Position numbers and translations under genes: made by a program
Part shown: positions 9,237-17,601 of the stretch, in pieces
Layout: the number at the start of each line of letters is the position of its first letter
Numbering within the stretch: the stretch's first letter is position 1
From: JASHPR01 sp963749145
GTDB lineage: Bacteria; Actinomycetota; Actinomycetes; Streptosporangiales; Streptosporangiaceae
Assembly: GCA_963749145.1 (NCBI GenBank)
Contig: CAVVLN010000001.1
Coordinates: 1,178,001-1,242,000 of the forward strand
DNA: 64,000 nt
Reading direction: 5' to 3'
Notes under the pieces: model-generated
Databases searched by the model: none
Told to the model about the DNA's origin: nothing
What the model saw: the letters and a program-made list of their open reading frames with translations, nothing else

Positions 9237-12200
9237 TCAGCGATAGCTCCGGGTCCAGGCGGCGGGCTGCGGCCGTCCCTCACCGATCAGCTCCTGGTAG
9301 AGCGCGGCGGTGTCCGGGTGCGGCTCGCCGTCGGCGGCGATCTCCGTCATCGCGTCCAGGCACTTGGTCCAGGCCTCCCGGACCCCGGCCAGGTTGCCGG
9401 CCGCGTGCTCGGCCCGCATCAGCGCCCGCCACAGCTGCTCGGCGGCGCCGTCGCCGGACAGCCCGGTGCGCGCGGCGCGCGCCGAGGCGGACGGGTCGCC
9501 GGCGGCGAGCTCCAGCTCGGCCAGCAGCTCGGCCGCGTCGACGATCTGCGCCCGAACGCTCTCGGTGAAGGCCACGTCCAGCCACCAGTGGTAGCAGCCG
9601 GTGAACGGCTTGCCGCGGATCAGCCTCAGCGCGTCCCGCAGGCAGCCGGGGTCCCGGGCGGCGATCCCGCGCCCGCTCAGGTCCTCGAAGTCGGCCCAGT
9701 CGAACCGCGCGTCGGGGTGCAGGGCGTACTGGCCCGCGCCCAGGTGCTCGATCCACTCCCGCCCGTCGGCCGCCCGGCCGAGCTGGCGGCGGGTGCGCAC
9801 GATCAGCTGGCGCAGCGAGTCGGTCGGCTTCGGGTGGTCCGGGTCGGCGCCGAGCAGGTAGCACAGCTGGGCGTTGGACAGGCCGTCCCGGCCGTTCAGG
9901 GCCAGGGCCAGGATCAGCTGGCTCTGCGCGGGCTGCAGCGCGGCCGGGGCGCCGTTGACCGTGAACGTGCCCATGACGCCGATCCGCAGGCCCGGTGCCT
10001 GGCTCGCGTCGTCGTCCGGGTCCTGGCCGGGCGGGCCGGGCCGGGCGGCCGGGACCTCCCGGGCATGCCGGCCGGTGGCCGGGAGGCGGGCGGCGGACGC
10101 GGCGTCCGGTTCCTCCGGGCCGGCCGGGTCCTCGGCCGGGGGCTCCTCCAGGCCGACCAGCCCGGGCGCCGGCGGCCACGACGAGCCGTCATACGGCGGC
10201 TGGTCGGCGGCCATGTCGCCGTCCTGGGCCGCGGTCGCGAACAGGCTGGCCAGGTTCTGGTAGTCGTCCCTGGTCAGCGGCTGCGGCCGGACGTCGAGGT
10301 GCAGCGGCGAGACGTGCCCGAGGATCCCGCCCGGCCGGGCCAGGTCCGGGCTGACCCGGAAGCTGGCCGGCGCGGGATGACCTTCCGGTGGCTCGGTGCC
10401 GCCGGCCACCAGCGCCGCGACCCCGCCGGGCTCGCTGGCCAGGTCGAGCAGCATCGCCAGCTGGTCACTCGTCGGCGCGGTCCGGCTGACCAGCAGGGTC
10501 AGCGCCCAGTCCTCGTCACCGGGATCGGCCAGCCGCCGGCGCCGGACATCGGCCCGCTCGGCGTCGCCGAGCCTGCGCCGCAACGCCACCGCCTTGGAGG
10601 CGAGCAGGTCCAGCGCTTCGGCCAGGCTGGCGCAGCTGGTGGCCCGCCCGTCCACCGGGTCGAGCTCGGGGAAACCGGCCAGGATCAGGTCGTACCAGCC
10701 GGCCAGCTGGCTGGTCGTCAGCTCGGCCGCGGCGCTGGCCAGGACGAGATCGGCCAGGTCGGGCGGGCCGTCGACCGTGGTCACCCGCAGGTACTCCAGG
10801 TCGATCAGCACGTAGCCGCCGTCGGCGGTGACGCCCGCGGTCAGCAGGCCCGGCAGCAGGTCCCCGGTCTCGGAGGGCGGGAACGGCGCGGCGGGCGCGT
10901 GCCGGGGCAGCTCCAGCTGCCAGGCCAGGCCCTGCCGGGCGCCGGGCACGGCGAACGGAGCGGGCGGCGGCTCGCTCGCCGGGCTGTCGAGCAGCAGTTC
11001 CAGGCCGGACCGGGACACCCGCACCCCGGCGATGTCCGGTGCCGGCTGCCCGGCGGTCACCAGGCGGGCGCCGAGCTGGCTGAGCGCGGCCCGCAGCGCC
11101 GTCGGGGGGACCACGAGCGGCCCGGTCCCGGCGGCCGCGTCCGGGTCCGCCAGCGGGTCCGCCTCCGCCGCGGCCGCCGGCCGTCCCCCGTTGGCGGACG
11201 GCCCCGGGCCGGGCGCCGCGCCGGGCTCGTAGGGCGGGCCCGGATGCGGCCGCGGCCCGGAGTCCGCGGCGGTCTCCGGATACCACAGTTGCCCGGAGTC
11301 ATCCCCGGCCCCGTCATACAAGCCGGGCCCGGTGCTGTCATACCAGCCGCGCCAGAACCCGTCGCCGTCATACCAGCCGGGCCCGGGGTCCGCGGCCGCG
11401 CCCGAAGGCACCTGCTCGGCCTCCGGGGAAGTGGCGTACATCCGCGACGCGGCGCGCAGCCGCTGCTCGGTCGCGACCACCGGCGCGCTGGCCGGCAGCG
11501 GTATCCGCCGGCCGAACCGGCGGGCCTGCCGCTGGCGGCGGCGCATCCGGGCCAGCGCCACGCTGACCCCGCCGACCAGGACGCCCGCGCCGAACACGGC
11601 GAAGGACGGGATCGTGTCCGGCATCGCGACCTGGGCCGCGTCCGGGCGGGCCGCAGCCGGGCGCGGCACGGCGGGAGAGGTGGCGGGGCGCGCCGGGGCG
11701 GACGCGGCCGGATCGGCCCCGGCCGGCGTGGCCGCCCCGGCCCCGGCCGGGTCGGCGGCGGGCGCGGTGGCCCCGGCCGCCCGGTGCGGCCTGCGGAACC
11801 GCGGGTCGCCGGAGTGGTGGCCGGCGTGCTGGCTGGCCGCGTGGCCGTCCGCCGCGGGCGCGGCCGGCGCGGCCGCCGCCGGGCTCGCGGGCAGCTGCAG
11901 CACCCATCCCGGCCAGATCACCGCGGGATCGGTGAACCTCGCGCCGCCGCCCATGTCGTGCCCGAGGTTGAGCCGGACGATCTCGGGATACCGGTCGCCG
12001 TCGCCGAGGTAGCGCTGCGCGATCGTCCAGAGGCAATCACCGTTACGGACCGTGACCATCTGGGAGAAGCCCATGCTCATCACCTGGGGGGCTCGCGGGT
12101 CGGCCATCACCCCGGCGGGATGGTCGGGAGGCAGGCCGGCGGGACGATCCGGCGGCGGGCCGGCCCGCACCGCCGAGACCACCGTGACCGCGGCGGGCGT

Positions 12201-13067
12201 GCTGGCCAGCGCGGCCGCTGGCTGGCCGGTGAAGGCCAGCGCCGCCACCGCGACGAGCCAGCTGGCCGCGTTCTGCAGGCCGAGCAGCCGCAGCCGCGGC
12301 GCACGGCGCCCGCGCAGCGCGGCCTGGGTCTCGGCGGCGACCGCGGCCGTGAACAGGGCCCACCCGATCCAGCTGAGGTCGCGGACCGCGCCGAGGAAGA
12401 CCGACCCGTTGTCACGGTGCAGCAGCAGCGCGCCGACGTGGCGCCAGGCCGGGAGGTGGCGCGGCAGCGGGTCGCCGCCCAGCCGGTACAGCGCCAGCGG
12501 CAGTCCGATCACCAGCACCGCCAGCGTCACCAGCGCGACCGCGCCGCGCAGCACCGCCGTCAGGCGGCGGCCGCGGATCGCCCGGGCGGTCATCGAGCCC
12601 GGTCCCGTCACGCCGGTCACCAGGGCGGCGGTGGCCGAGCCGGTCGAGGTCATCGAGTCGATGCCGATGATCGACAGCACCCGGGTCGGCGCGGTCACGG
12701 TGACGGTGACCCGGATCGACTCGGCGCCGACCGCGGTCACCGTGCCCTGGTAGCCGGCCACGGCCAGGTACTGCCGGGCGGCGGCCAGGGCCTGACCCTG
12801 GTCCACCACGAACGCCCCGGTCGACAGCGCGTTCCCCTCGTTCACCATGCCGGCCCCGGCCCGGGCCGCCTCCTGCGCGATCGCGTTGGCGTTCTCGGCC
12901 TGGTTCAGCTTGGCGCCGCCGTCGATCACGATCCCGGCCAGCGCGATCAGCGCCACGAACAGCACCAGCAGCATCAGCGTGATCGACCCGCGCTCGCGGT
13001 CACCGCCCCGCCCTGACCGCGGGCGGCCTCGCCCTGATCGCATGCGCCGCCAACCCGGTGAGCTCAT
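9237..13067 (-). CDS. TadG-like pilus protein in frame with LysM/BTAD (SARP-like) protein
   Basis: The open frame has 1276 codons. From the ATG at 13067 (GAGGAG upstream) residues 1-158 are a TadE/TadG-type protein: basic N-terminus, RGSITLMLLVLFVALIALAG, then a surface-like domain. From the internal ATG at 12593 follows what is normally a separate protein: two membrane segments, LysM (MVTVRNGDCLWTIAQRYLGD), a long Pro/Ala-rich part with another membrane helix (AVFGAGVLVGGVSVALA), and a C-terminal OmpR-like plus BTAD region (LRIGVMGTFTVNGAP to the end) as in SARP regulators. LysM-BTAD proteins are usual companions of actinobacterial Tad loci. Neighbouring genes overlap by ATGA, and the internal ATG also reads ATGA, so an indel may have erased the TadG stop. 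Confidence 0.8.
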   Translation of the reverse strand: MSSPGWRRMRSGRGRPRSGRGGDRERGSITLMLLVLFVALIALAGIVIDGGAKLNQAENANAIAQEAARAGAGMVNEGNALSTGAFVVDQGQALAAARQYLAVAGYQGTVTAVGAESIRVTVTVTAPTRVLSIIGIDSMTSTGSATAALVTGVTGPGSMTARAIRGRRLTAVLRGAVALVTLAVLVIGLPLALYRLGGDPLPRHLPAWRHVGALLLHRDNGSVFLGAVRDLSWIGWALFTAAVAAETQAALRGRRAPRLRLLGLQNAASWLVAVAALAFTGQPAAALASTPAAVTVVSAVRAGPPPDRPAGLPPDHPAGVMADPRAPQVMSMGFSQMVTVRNGDCLWTIAQRYLGDGDRYPEIVRLNLGHDMGGGARFTDPAVIWPGWVLQLPASPAAAAPAAPAADGHAASQHAGHHSGDPRFRRPHRAAGATAPAADPAGAGAATPAGADPAASAPARPATSPAVPRPAAARPDAAQVAMPDTIPSFAVFGAGVLVGGVSVALARMRRRQRQARRFGRRIPLPASAPVVATEQRLRAASRMYATSPEAEQVPSGAAADPGPGWYDGDGFWRGWYDSTGPGLYDGAGDDSGQLWYPETAADSGPRPHPGPPYEPGAAPGPGPSANGGRPAAAAEADPLADPDAAAGTGPLVVPPTALRAALSQLGARLVTAGQPAPDIAGVRVSRSGLELLLDSPASEPPPAPFAVPGARQGLAWQLELPRHAPAAPFPPSETGDLLPGLLTAGVTADGGYVLIDLEYLRVTTVDGPPDLADLVLASAAAELTTSQLAGWYDLILAGFPELDPVDGRATSCASLAEALDLLASKAVALRRRLGDAERADVRRRRLADPGDEDWALTLLVSRTAPTSDQLAMLLDLASEPGGVAALVAGGTEPPEGHPAPASFRVSPDLARPGGILGHVSPLHLDVRPQPLTRDDYQNLASLFATAAQDGDMAADQPPYDGSSWPPAPGLVGLEEPPAEDPAGPEEPDAASAARLPATGRHAREVPAARPGPPGQDPDDDASQAPGLRIGVMGTFTVNGAPAALQPAQSQLILALALNGRDGLSNAQLCYLLGADPDHPKPTDSLRQLIVRTRRQLGRAADGREWIEHLGAGQYALHPDARFDWADFEDLSGRGIAARDPGCLRDALRLIRGKPFTGCYHWWLDVAFTESVRAQIVDAAELLAELELAAGDPSASARAARTGLSGDGAAEQLWRALMRAEHAAGNLAGVREAWTKCLDAMTEIAADGEPHPDTAALYQELIGEGRPQPAAWTRSYR

Positions 13068-13170
13068 CGTGCGCTCCTCGCCCCGCCCGCCTCCCCCAGC
13101 CCTCTTCACTCCGCCGCCGGGCCCTTCTGGCGTCTGAGTATTCGCCTGCGCTGTGACAGTCACTGTGACA

Positions 13171-13605
13171 TCACCGTTCCCGGAACGGATCGAGCGGCGA
13201 GGAGAACATGAACGACAGCCTCCGGCTGCCCGGCAGGCCGGGCACCACCAGGTCGGACAGCGGCACCTGGCAGGAGACGATGGCGGTCACCGTGGCGGGC
13301 ATGCCCACGGGCTGGCCGAACTGGGAGGTGTCGACGTGCACCACGGGGGTGCAATCCAGCCCGTCCTGGCTGAGCGCGGCCCGCGCGCTGGCCAGCGCGG
13401 CCGCCTGGGCCGCGCCCGGGGTCAGCTCGATCGACGCCTGCCGGGCCGCGTCGCGCGCGGCCGCGTCCACCGCGCCCTGGGCGATCGACGTCCGGCCGGC
13501 CGCCACCACCAGGCCAAGCACGAACAACAGCACCGGCGCCAGGACGACGAGCTCGAGCGCGGCGTTGCCCGCGTCGCGGGTCCGGCTGCTGGGCAAGATC
13601 GGCAC
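13171..13605 (-). CDS. TadE-like pseudopilin
   Basis: A 144-residue protein starting at GTG 13605 with GGGAG just upstream. The N-terminus has the TadE signature: DAGNAALELVVLAPVLLFVLG, with a short basic leader before a hydrophobic helix and the Glu expected after a prepilin-peptidase-type site. The rest (AARDAARQASI, then a small beta-rich domain with two Cys) is like secreted TadE minor pilins. A much longer frame upstream only reads through tandem repeats, so this start is preferred. It lies between the other TadE-like gene and TadG. Confidence 0.85.
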   Translation of the reverse strand: MPILPSSRTRDAGNAALELVVLAPVLLFVLGLVVAAGRTSIAQGAVDAAARDAARQASIELTPGAAQAAALASARAALSQDGLDCTPVVHVDTSQFGQPVGMPATVTAIVSCQVPLSDLVVPGLPGSRRLSFMFSSPLDPFRER

Positions 13606-13623
13606 GATACTCCCGCTCCCTAC

Positions 13624-13776
13624 GGTGCTGCGGGTGCGAACGACGGTGCTGCGAACGACGGTGCTGCGAACTCGGTGCTGCGAACTCGGTGCTGCGAACC
13701 ACGGTGCTGCGAACCACGGTGCTGCGAACTCGGTGCGGCAAACTACGGTGCTGCGAACTACGGTGCGACGAACTTC
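13624..13776. repeat. 14-15 bp tandem repeat between two tadE-like genes, ten copies
   Basis: Ten units based on GGTGCTGCGAACNAC (or the 14-bp form ending CTC) run head to tail; the first unit carries an extra 6 bp. The stop codon and last residues of the upstream tadE gene (13758-13776) fall inside the final units, and the array ends just before the ribosome-binding site of the next tadE. Confidence 0.92.
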
Positions 13777-14207
13777 TCGACCGGCGCCTGGACGGCCTGG
13801 CTGATGTCGATGACCAGGCCCGGCACGAAGGTCGGCACGTGGCCGGTCACCGTGACCTGGATCGTGGCCGTGGCCGCGCCGGCGGTGCCGCTCGCCGAGG
13901 CCGATGCCGCCGGCCCGAGCAGGTACCCGGAGGCGTCGGTGCGGGCGAACGCGAGCGCCGCCTGGGCCCCGGCGCCGGGCGCGGCGCCGGGTATCCGCGC
14001 CGCGTCCGCGCCCTGGCGCGCCGCCGCCAGCGCCGCCTCCCGGGCCAGGTACCACAGCGCTCCCTGGATGATCACCATGATCACCAGCATGAACACCGGC
14101 ACGATGATCACGTAGGTGAGGATCAGCGCGCCGTCGTCGCGGCGAGGCCCGCCCGGGCGGCGGCCGCGCCGGGCGGGCCGGGCGGTCAGGGGATCTTGCC
14201 TTCCCAT
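13758..14207 (-). CDS. TadE-like pseudopilin
   Basis: A 149-residue protein with a basic, Arg/Gly-rich leader, then DDGALILTYVIIVPVFMLVIM as the hydrophobic pilin-like helix and AREAALAAARQGADAAR, the usual TadE continuation. The C-terminal domain (ATIQVTVTGHVPTFVPG) is small and beta-rich. The ATG at 14207 overlaps the preceding small pilin gene by 22 nt. Its last codons are made of the tandem repeat that follows, so the C-terminus may have been altered by repeat expansion. Confidence 0.82.
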   Translation of the reverse strand: MGRQDPLTARPARRGRRPGGPRRDDGALILTYVIIVPVFMLVIMVIIQGALWYLAREAALAAARQGADAARIPGAAPGAGAQAALAFARTDASGYLLGPAASASASGTAGAATATIQVTVTGHVPTFVPGLVIDISQAVQAPVEKFVAP

Positions 14208-14395
14208 TCCGCGATCTTCCCGCGCAGGAACGTGGCGGTCAGCGCGGCGGCGCCGACCAGGATCCCGGCGATCACCAGCCACTCCAGGGTGAGCGCACCC
14301 GACTCGGGATTCCCGTCCAGCGCGGCCCGGGCCCGGCCGTAGGCCCGGTCCAGCAGGTATCTGACCATCAGCCACATGGGGTCCATCGAGCCCAT
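14186..14395 (-). CDS. Flp-like small pilin
   Basis: A 69-residue protein. A charged N-terminus of about 30 residues (RYLLDRAYGRARAAL) precedes GALTLEWLVIAGILVGAAALTA, a pilin-like hydrophobic helix with Glu at its start, then a short charged tail. Size and position between TadC and TadE fit the major Flp pilin cleaved by a TadV-type prepilin peptidase; no peptidase gene is in the window. The start is chosen at ATG 14395, with GGAGG upstream. Confidence 0.75.
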   Translation of the reverse strand: MGSMDPMWLMVRYLLDRAYGRARAALDGNPESGALTLEWLVIAGILVGAAALTATFLRGKIAEWEGKIP

Positions 14396-14417
14396 CGAGC
14401 ACCTCCCTCCTTCGGGC

Positions 14418-15299
14418 CTATCCCGGCCCGAACGTGCGGTAGACGATTGGAAAGATCAGCAGCAGCAGGAACCCGGCGCCGAGCAGCGCGATCGGGATCA
14501 CCATCGTGGTGCTGCGCGCTCCCGCCCTGGCCCGCTCGGCCGCCAGCGCCTCCGCGCGCATCGAGGCGGCCCGCGCCGCCAGCGTGTCGAGGATCTTGGC
14601 CCCCTCCTGGCCCGCCACCTCGGCGATGTCGGCGATGTCGGCCAGTTCCCTGATCCCGGTCTCCCGGGCCAGGCGGGCCAGCGCGGTCCATGGCGGCGCG
14701 CCCGACCGGCGGGCCGCGCTGAGCGCGCCGGAGATCCGCTGGAACGCCCAGCCGTCGCCGATCTCGGCGGCGGCCTCGAGCGCCTCGGTGGGACCCGCGC
14801 CCGCGCCCCGCTCCAGCGCGACCAGGTCCAGGTAGCTGGTGAGCGCCTGCCGGAAGTCCGCCCGCCGCTCGGCGGCGTTGACCCGGGTGACCAGGTCGGG
14901 GGCGAAGAACAGCGCGGCGCCGCACAGCAGCGACACCGCCACCGGCACGGTCCAGTTCAGGCCGGGACTGACCAGCGACGCCAGCCCGGTCAGGGCCAGC
15001 GGGACGGCCAGGCCGGCCGTGCCGCAGGTGACCTTGCTGGCGATCCAGCTCTCCCGGTCCTGGCCGAGCAGGGCCAGGTCCGCGGACGGCACCGGCAGCC
15101 AGGGCAGCTCGGCGGCGATGCGCTGAGCCAGCTTGCCCGCGGGGCGGGCAGGCTCCGTGATCCGGCCCGGAGCCGGGACGCCATGATCCAGCCGGGCCAG
15201 GGCCGCGTCCAGGCGGGGCGGGGCAGGCACCAGTTCGCGCACGATGATGAACAGGCCGGCCCCGGCCAGGAGCCCCGCGACGATCACCCACAGGCTCAT
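14418..15299 (-). CDS. TadC-like pilus assembly inner-membrane protein
   Basis: A 293-residue type II secretion F-domain protein. It begins with a membrane helix, has two more around residues 95-135, and then the GspF-like block FRQALTSYLDLVALERGAGAGPTEALE and DIAEVAGQEGAKILDTL, ending in a hydrophobic helix. TadB/TadC pairs form the membrane platform of the Tad machine. Its ATG overlaps the tadB stop (ATGA at 15296-15299). Confidence 0.88.
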   Translation of the reverse strand: MSLWVIVAGLLAGAGLFIIVRELVPAPPRLDAALARLDHGVPAPGRITEPARPAGKLAQRIAAELPWLPVPSADLALLGQDRESWIASKVTCGTAGLAVPLALTGLASLVSPGLNWTVPVAVSLLCGAALFFAPDLVTRVNAAERRADFRQALTSYLDLVALERGAGAGPTEALEAAAEIGDGWAFQRISGALSAARRSGAPPWTALARLARETGIRELADIADIAEVAGQEGAKILDTLAARAASMRAEALAAERARAGARSTTMVIPIALLGAGFLLLLIFPIVYRTFGPG

Positions 15300-16180
15300 C
15301 GCCGGCTCCCGGCTGCCGTCCGCTGGCCGGCCGGCTCCCACGGCTCGTCCCGGGCCAGGAACCGGCCCTGGGCCGGCATCGAGCCGAGCCGGTACAGCCA
15401 GCCGAGCCCGGCCGCGTACAGCCCGGTGACCAGGCCGAGCACCAGTTCCCCGGGGATGGTCCCGTAGGGGCGTGAATAGGCCCGGTTGAGCACGGCGAAG
15501 ACCGTGAACCCGCCGATGAAGACCGCGATCCAGCGCAGGGTGGTCCGGTGCTGCGCCCGCTCGGCCTCGATCTCGCGCCGGGCCGCGACGTCCCGGGCGA
15601 TCATCACGGCCAGGGCGTTGAGCACGTCCCGCACTCCCCCGCCCCGGTGCCCGGTCGCGATGATCAGCGCGGCCGCGATCCGGTCGCCCGCCGGGTCGTC
15701 GATCTCGGCGGCGAACGCGCGCAGCGCGGCCTCGGTGCCGGTGCGCGCGTTCAGCCGGCTGGCCAGCGCGGTGACCGGCTCCTTGATGGCCGCGGGCGCC
15801 GAGCGCGCGCTGGCCTCCAGCGCCTCCTCCAGGCCCCGGCTCGCGGTGAGCATGTCGGACAGGCGCCTGGTCCACTGCTCCAGGCCCTCCAGCTTCGCGG
15901 TGCGCTGCTGTTGCCGGCGGGTGCTGAGCACGCGGGGCAGGAAGATGACGGCCAGCCCGGCGGCCAGGCCCGCGACCGGCCAGCGCGTGATCGCGAGCAC
16001 GGCCAGGCAGGCCACCAGCGCCAGCAGCATCCGGCGGGCCGAGGCATCCGACATCGTGCCGGCCCGCCGCCACCGCGGCGGCGGGAGGCCGGGCCGCCGC
16101 GGCCGGCCGATCAGCTCCCGGATGCCCAGCACCAGCCCGGCGGCGATCAGCCCGCCGGCCAGGGCGGCCAGCACCGTCAT
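15296..16180 (-). CDS. TadB-like pilus assembly inner-membrane protein
   Basis: A 294-residue partner of TadC. Membrane helices lie near residues 5-22 and 50-85; the F-domain block includes LEGLEQWTRRLSDMLTASRGLEEALEAS and GHRGGGVRDVLNALA, followed by two C-terminal helices (IAVFIGGFTVFAVL and VLGLVTGLYAAGL). The ATG overlaps the tadA stop by 4 nt. It forms the assembly platform above the TadA ATPase. Confidence 0.88.
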   Translation of the reverse strand: MTVLAALAGGLIAAGLVLGIRELIGRPRRPGLPPPRWRRAGTMSDASARRMLLALVACLAVLAITRWPVAGLAAGLAVIFLPRVLSTRRQQQRTAKLEGLEQWTRRLSDMLTASRGLEEALEASARSAPAAIKEPVTALASRLNARTGTEAALRAFAAEIDDPAGDRIAAALIIATGHRGGGVRDVLNALAVMIARDVAARREIEAERAQHRTTLRWIAVFIGGFTVFAVLNRAYSRPYGTIPGELVLGLVTGLYAAGLGWLYRLGSMPAQGRFLARDEPWEPAGQRTAAGSRR

Positions 16181-17601
16181 CGCCAGCCGCCCCGCTCGGT
16201 CATCGCCCGCTCGGCCAGCGCCTGCTGGGCCGCCGCCCGCTGCCGGTCGAGCAGCACCGGGTCGAAGCCGGCCGCGGCCAGCCGGGCCAGCATCCGGGGC
16301 GAGGGGGTGTGCGCGGCGACCGCCCGCCCGTCCGGGCCGTCGGGCAGGAACAGCCGGTTGACCGCCGGGCGCTCGGTGTCGCCCGGCGGCATGACCTCCA
16401 GGATCTCCGACACGTACCGCACCGTGCGCCGGCCGTCGTGCCGCTTGCGCACGTGCACGACCAGGTCCACGGCCATGCCGACCAGGATGTGGATGGCCCG
16501 CTCGGCCAGGGTGAGCCCGCCGCGCAGGCCCAGGATCAGGATCCGGTCGAACGCCTCCCCGGGCGAGTTCGCGTGCAGCGTGCACATCGAGCCCTCCTGG
16601 CCCGAGTTCATCGCCTCCAGCATCGGCATGATCTCGCTGCGCCGGACCTCGCCGACCATGATGCGCTGCGGGTTGTGCCGCAGCGCGTGCGCGATCAGGT
16701 CGTGCAGCGAGATGCCGCCCGCGCCCTCGGAGTTCGCCTCCCGCGCCTCGAACGCGATCACGTCCGGGTGCTGCTGGGTCCCGTGCAGGAACAGCTCGTA
16801 CTCCGTTTCCAGGGTGGCCACCCGCTCGGCCGGCGGGATCTCCGCGGCGAGCGCCCGCAGCAGCGTGGTCTTGCCCGCGTTCACCCCGCCGGTGACGATG
16901 ATGTTGCAGCGGCTCTTGACCGCGGCGGCGAGGAAGCCGGCCAGCGTCGGGTCGACGGTGCCGAGCTGGATCAGGCGGCCGAGGGTCACGTCGAGCTGCC
17001 CGTGCCGGCGCAGCGACACGCACGGCCGCGGGGTCACCGACATCGTCGCCGTCATCCGCGCGCCGCCGGCCAGCGCCACGCTGACCAGCGGCGAGGCCGC
17101 CGAGAAGTCCCGGGCGGTCTGGCCGCCGCGGGCGGCCCAGTTGCGGATCATCGCGATCAGCTCGTCGTCGCTGGCGGCCACCGGCTGGCCGATGACGCGT
17201 TCGCCGGTCGCGTAGGTGACCCACACCTCGTCACAGCCGTTGACGTCGACGTTCTCCACCTGCGGGTCGCGCAGGTAGCCGGCCAGCGGGCCGAGCCCGT
17301 ACCGCTGGTCGTAGACCGCCTGCGCCAGTGCCTCCCGGTCGGCCGGCGCCAGCACCGGGGCGCCCCCCCGGACCTGCCGCTCGGCCCAGGCCCGGACCGC
17401 GTCGCCGATCAGCGGGAGGGCCTCGTCCTGGCTGGCGCCGTCGTGCAGCCGGTCGGCGATCATCGCGAGGATCTCGGTCACGCCGCGGCGCAGCCGGGGG
17501 TCACCGAGGGCGAACGGGACCTGGGGCGTTCGGGGGCGCGGCGCCATGCCGTGCCGGGGCGGGGGTCCGGCCACCGGCGGCGGCCACTGGATCTGCGTCA
17601 T
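16177..17601 (-). CDS. TadA/CpaF secretion ATPase
   Basis: A hexameric ATPase that powers Flp pilus assembly. Visible motifs: the CpaF N-domain with LGPLAGYLRDPQVENVDVNG, Walker A GGVNAGKTTLLRAL, the Asp-box ATLETEYELFLHG, Walker B and His region (RIMVGEVRRSEIMPMLEAM, GSMCTLHANSP) and AIHILVGMAVDLVVHV. From the ATG at 17601 the length is 474; an in-frame ATG at 17652 would add 17 residues but has no clear ribosome-binding site. The gene overlaps the cpaE-like frame by about 100 nt, unlike the 4-nt overlaps elsewhere in the operon. Confidence 0.92.
   Translation of the reverse strand: MTQIQWPPPVAGPPPRHGMAPRPRTPQVPFALGDPRLRRGVTEILAMIADRLHDGASQDEALPLIGDAVRAWAERQVRGGAPVLAPADREALAQAVYDQRYGLGPLAGYLRDPQVENVDVNGCDEVWVTYATGERVIGQPVAASDDELIAMIRNWAARGGQTARDFSAASPLVSVALAGGARMTATMSVTPRPCVSLRRHGQLDVTLGRLIQLGTVDPTLAGFLAAAVKSRCNIIVTGGVNAGKTTLLRALAAEIPPAERVATLETEYELFLHGTQQHPDVIAFEAREANSEGAGGISLHDLIAHALRHNPQRIMVGEVRRSEIMPMLEAMNSGQEGSMCTLHANSPGEAFDRILILGLRGGLTLAERAIHILVGMAVDLVVHVRKRHDGRRTVRYVSEILEVMPPGDTERPAVNRLFLPDGPDGRAVAAHTPSPRMLARLAAAGFDPVLLDRQRAAAQQALAERAMTERGGWR

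Noticed and set aside
8664..13016. 1450-codon plus-strand open frame opposite the Tad genes
   Set aside because: Long antisense frames are normal in very GC-rich DNA. Its composition is Gly/Arg/Gln/Ala low-complexity, and the minus strand encodes clear domains.
13624..13776. CRISPR array
   Set aside because: Units of 14-15 bp abut with no spacers and there are no cas genes; the same holds for the arrays at 47108 and 51766.
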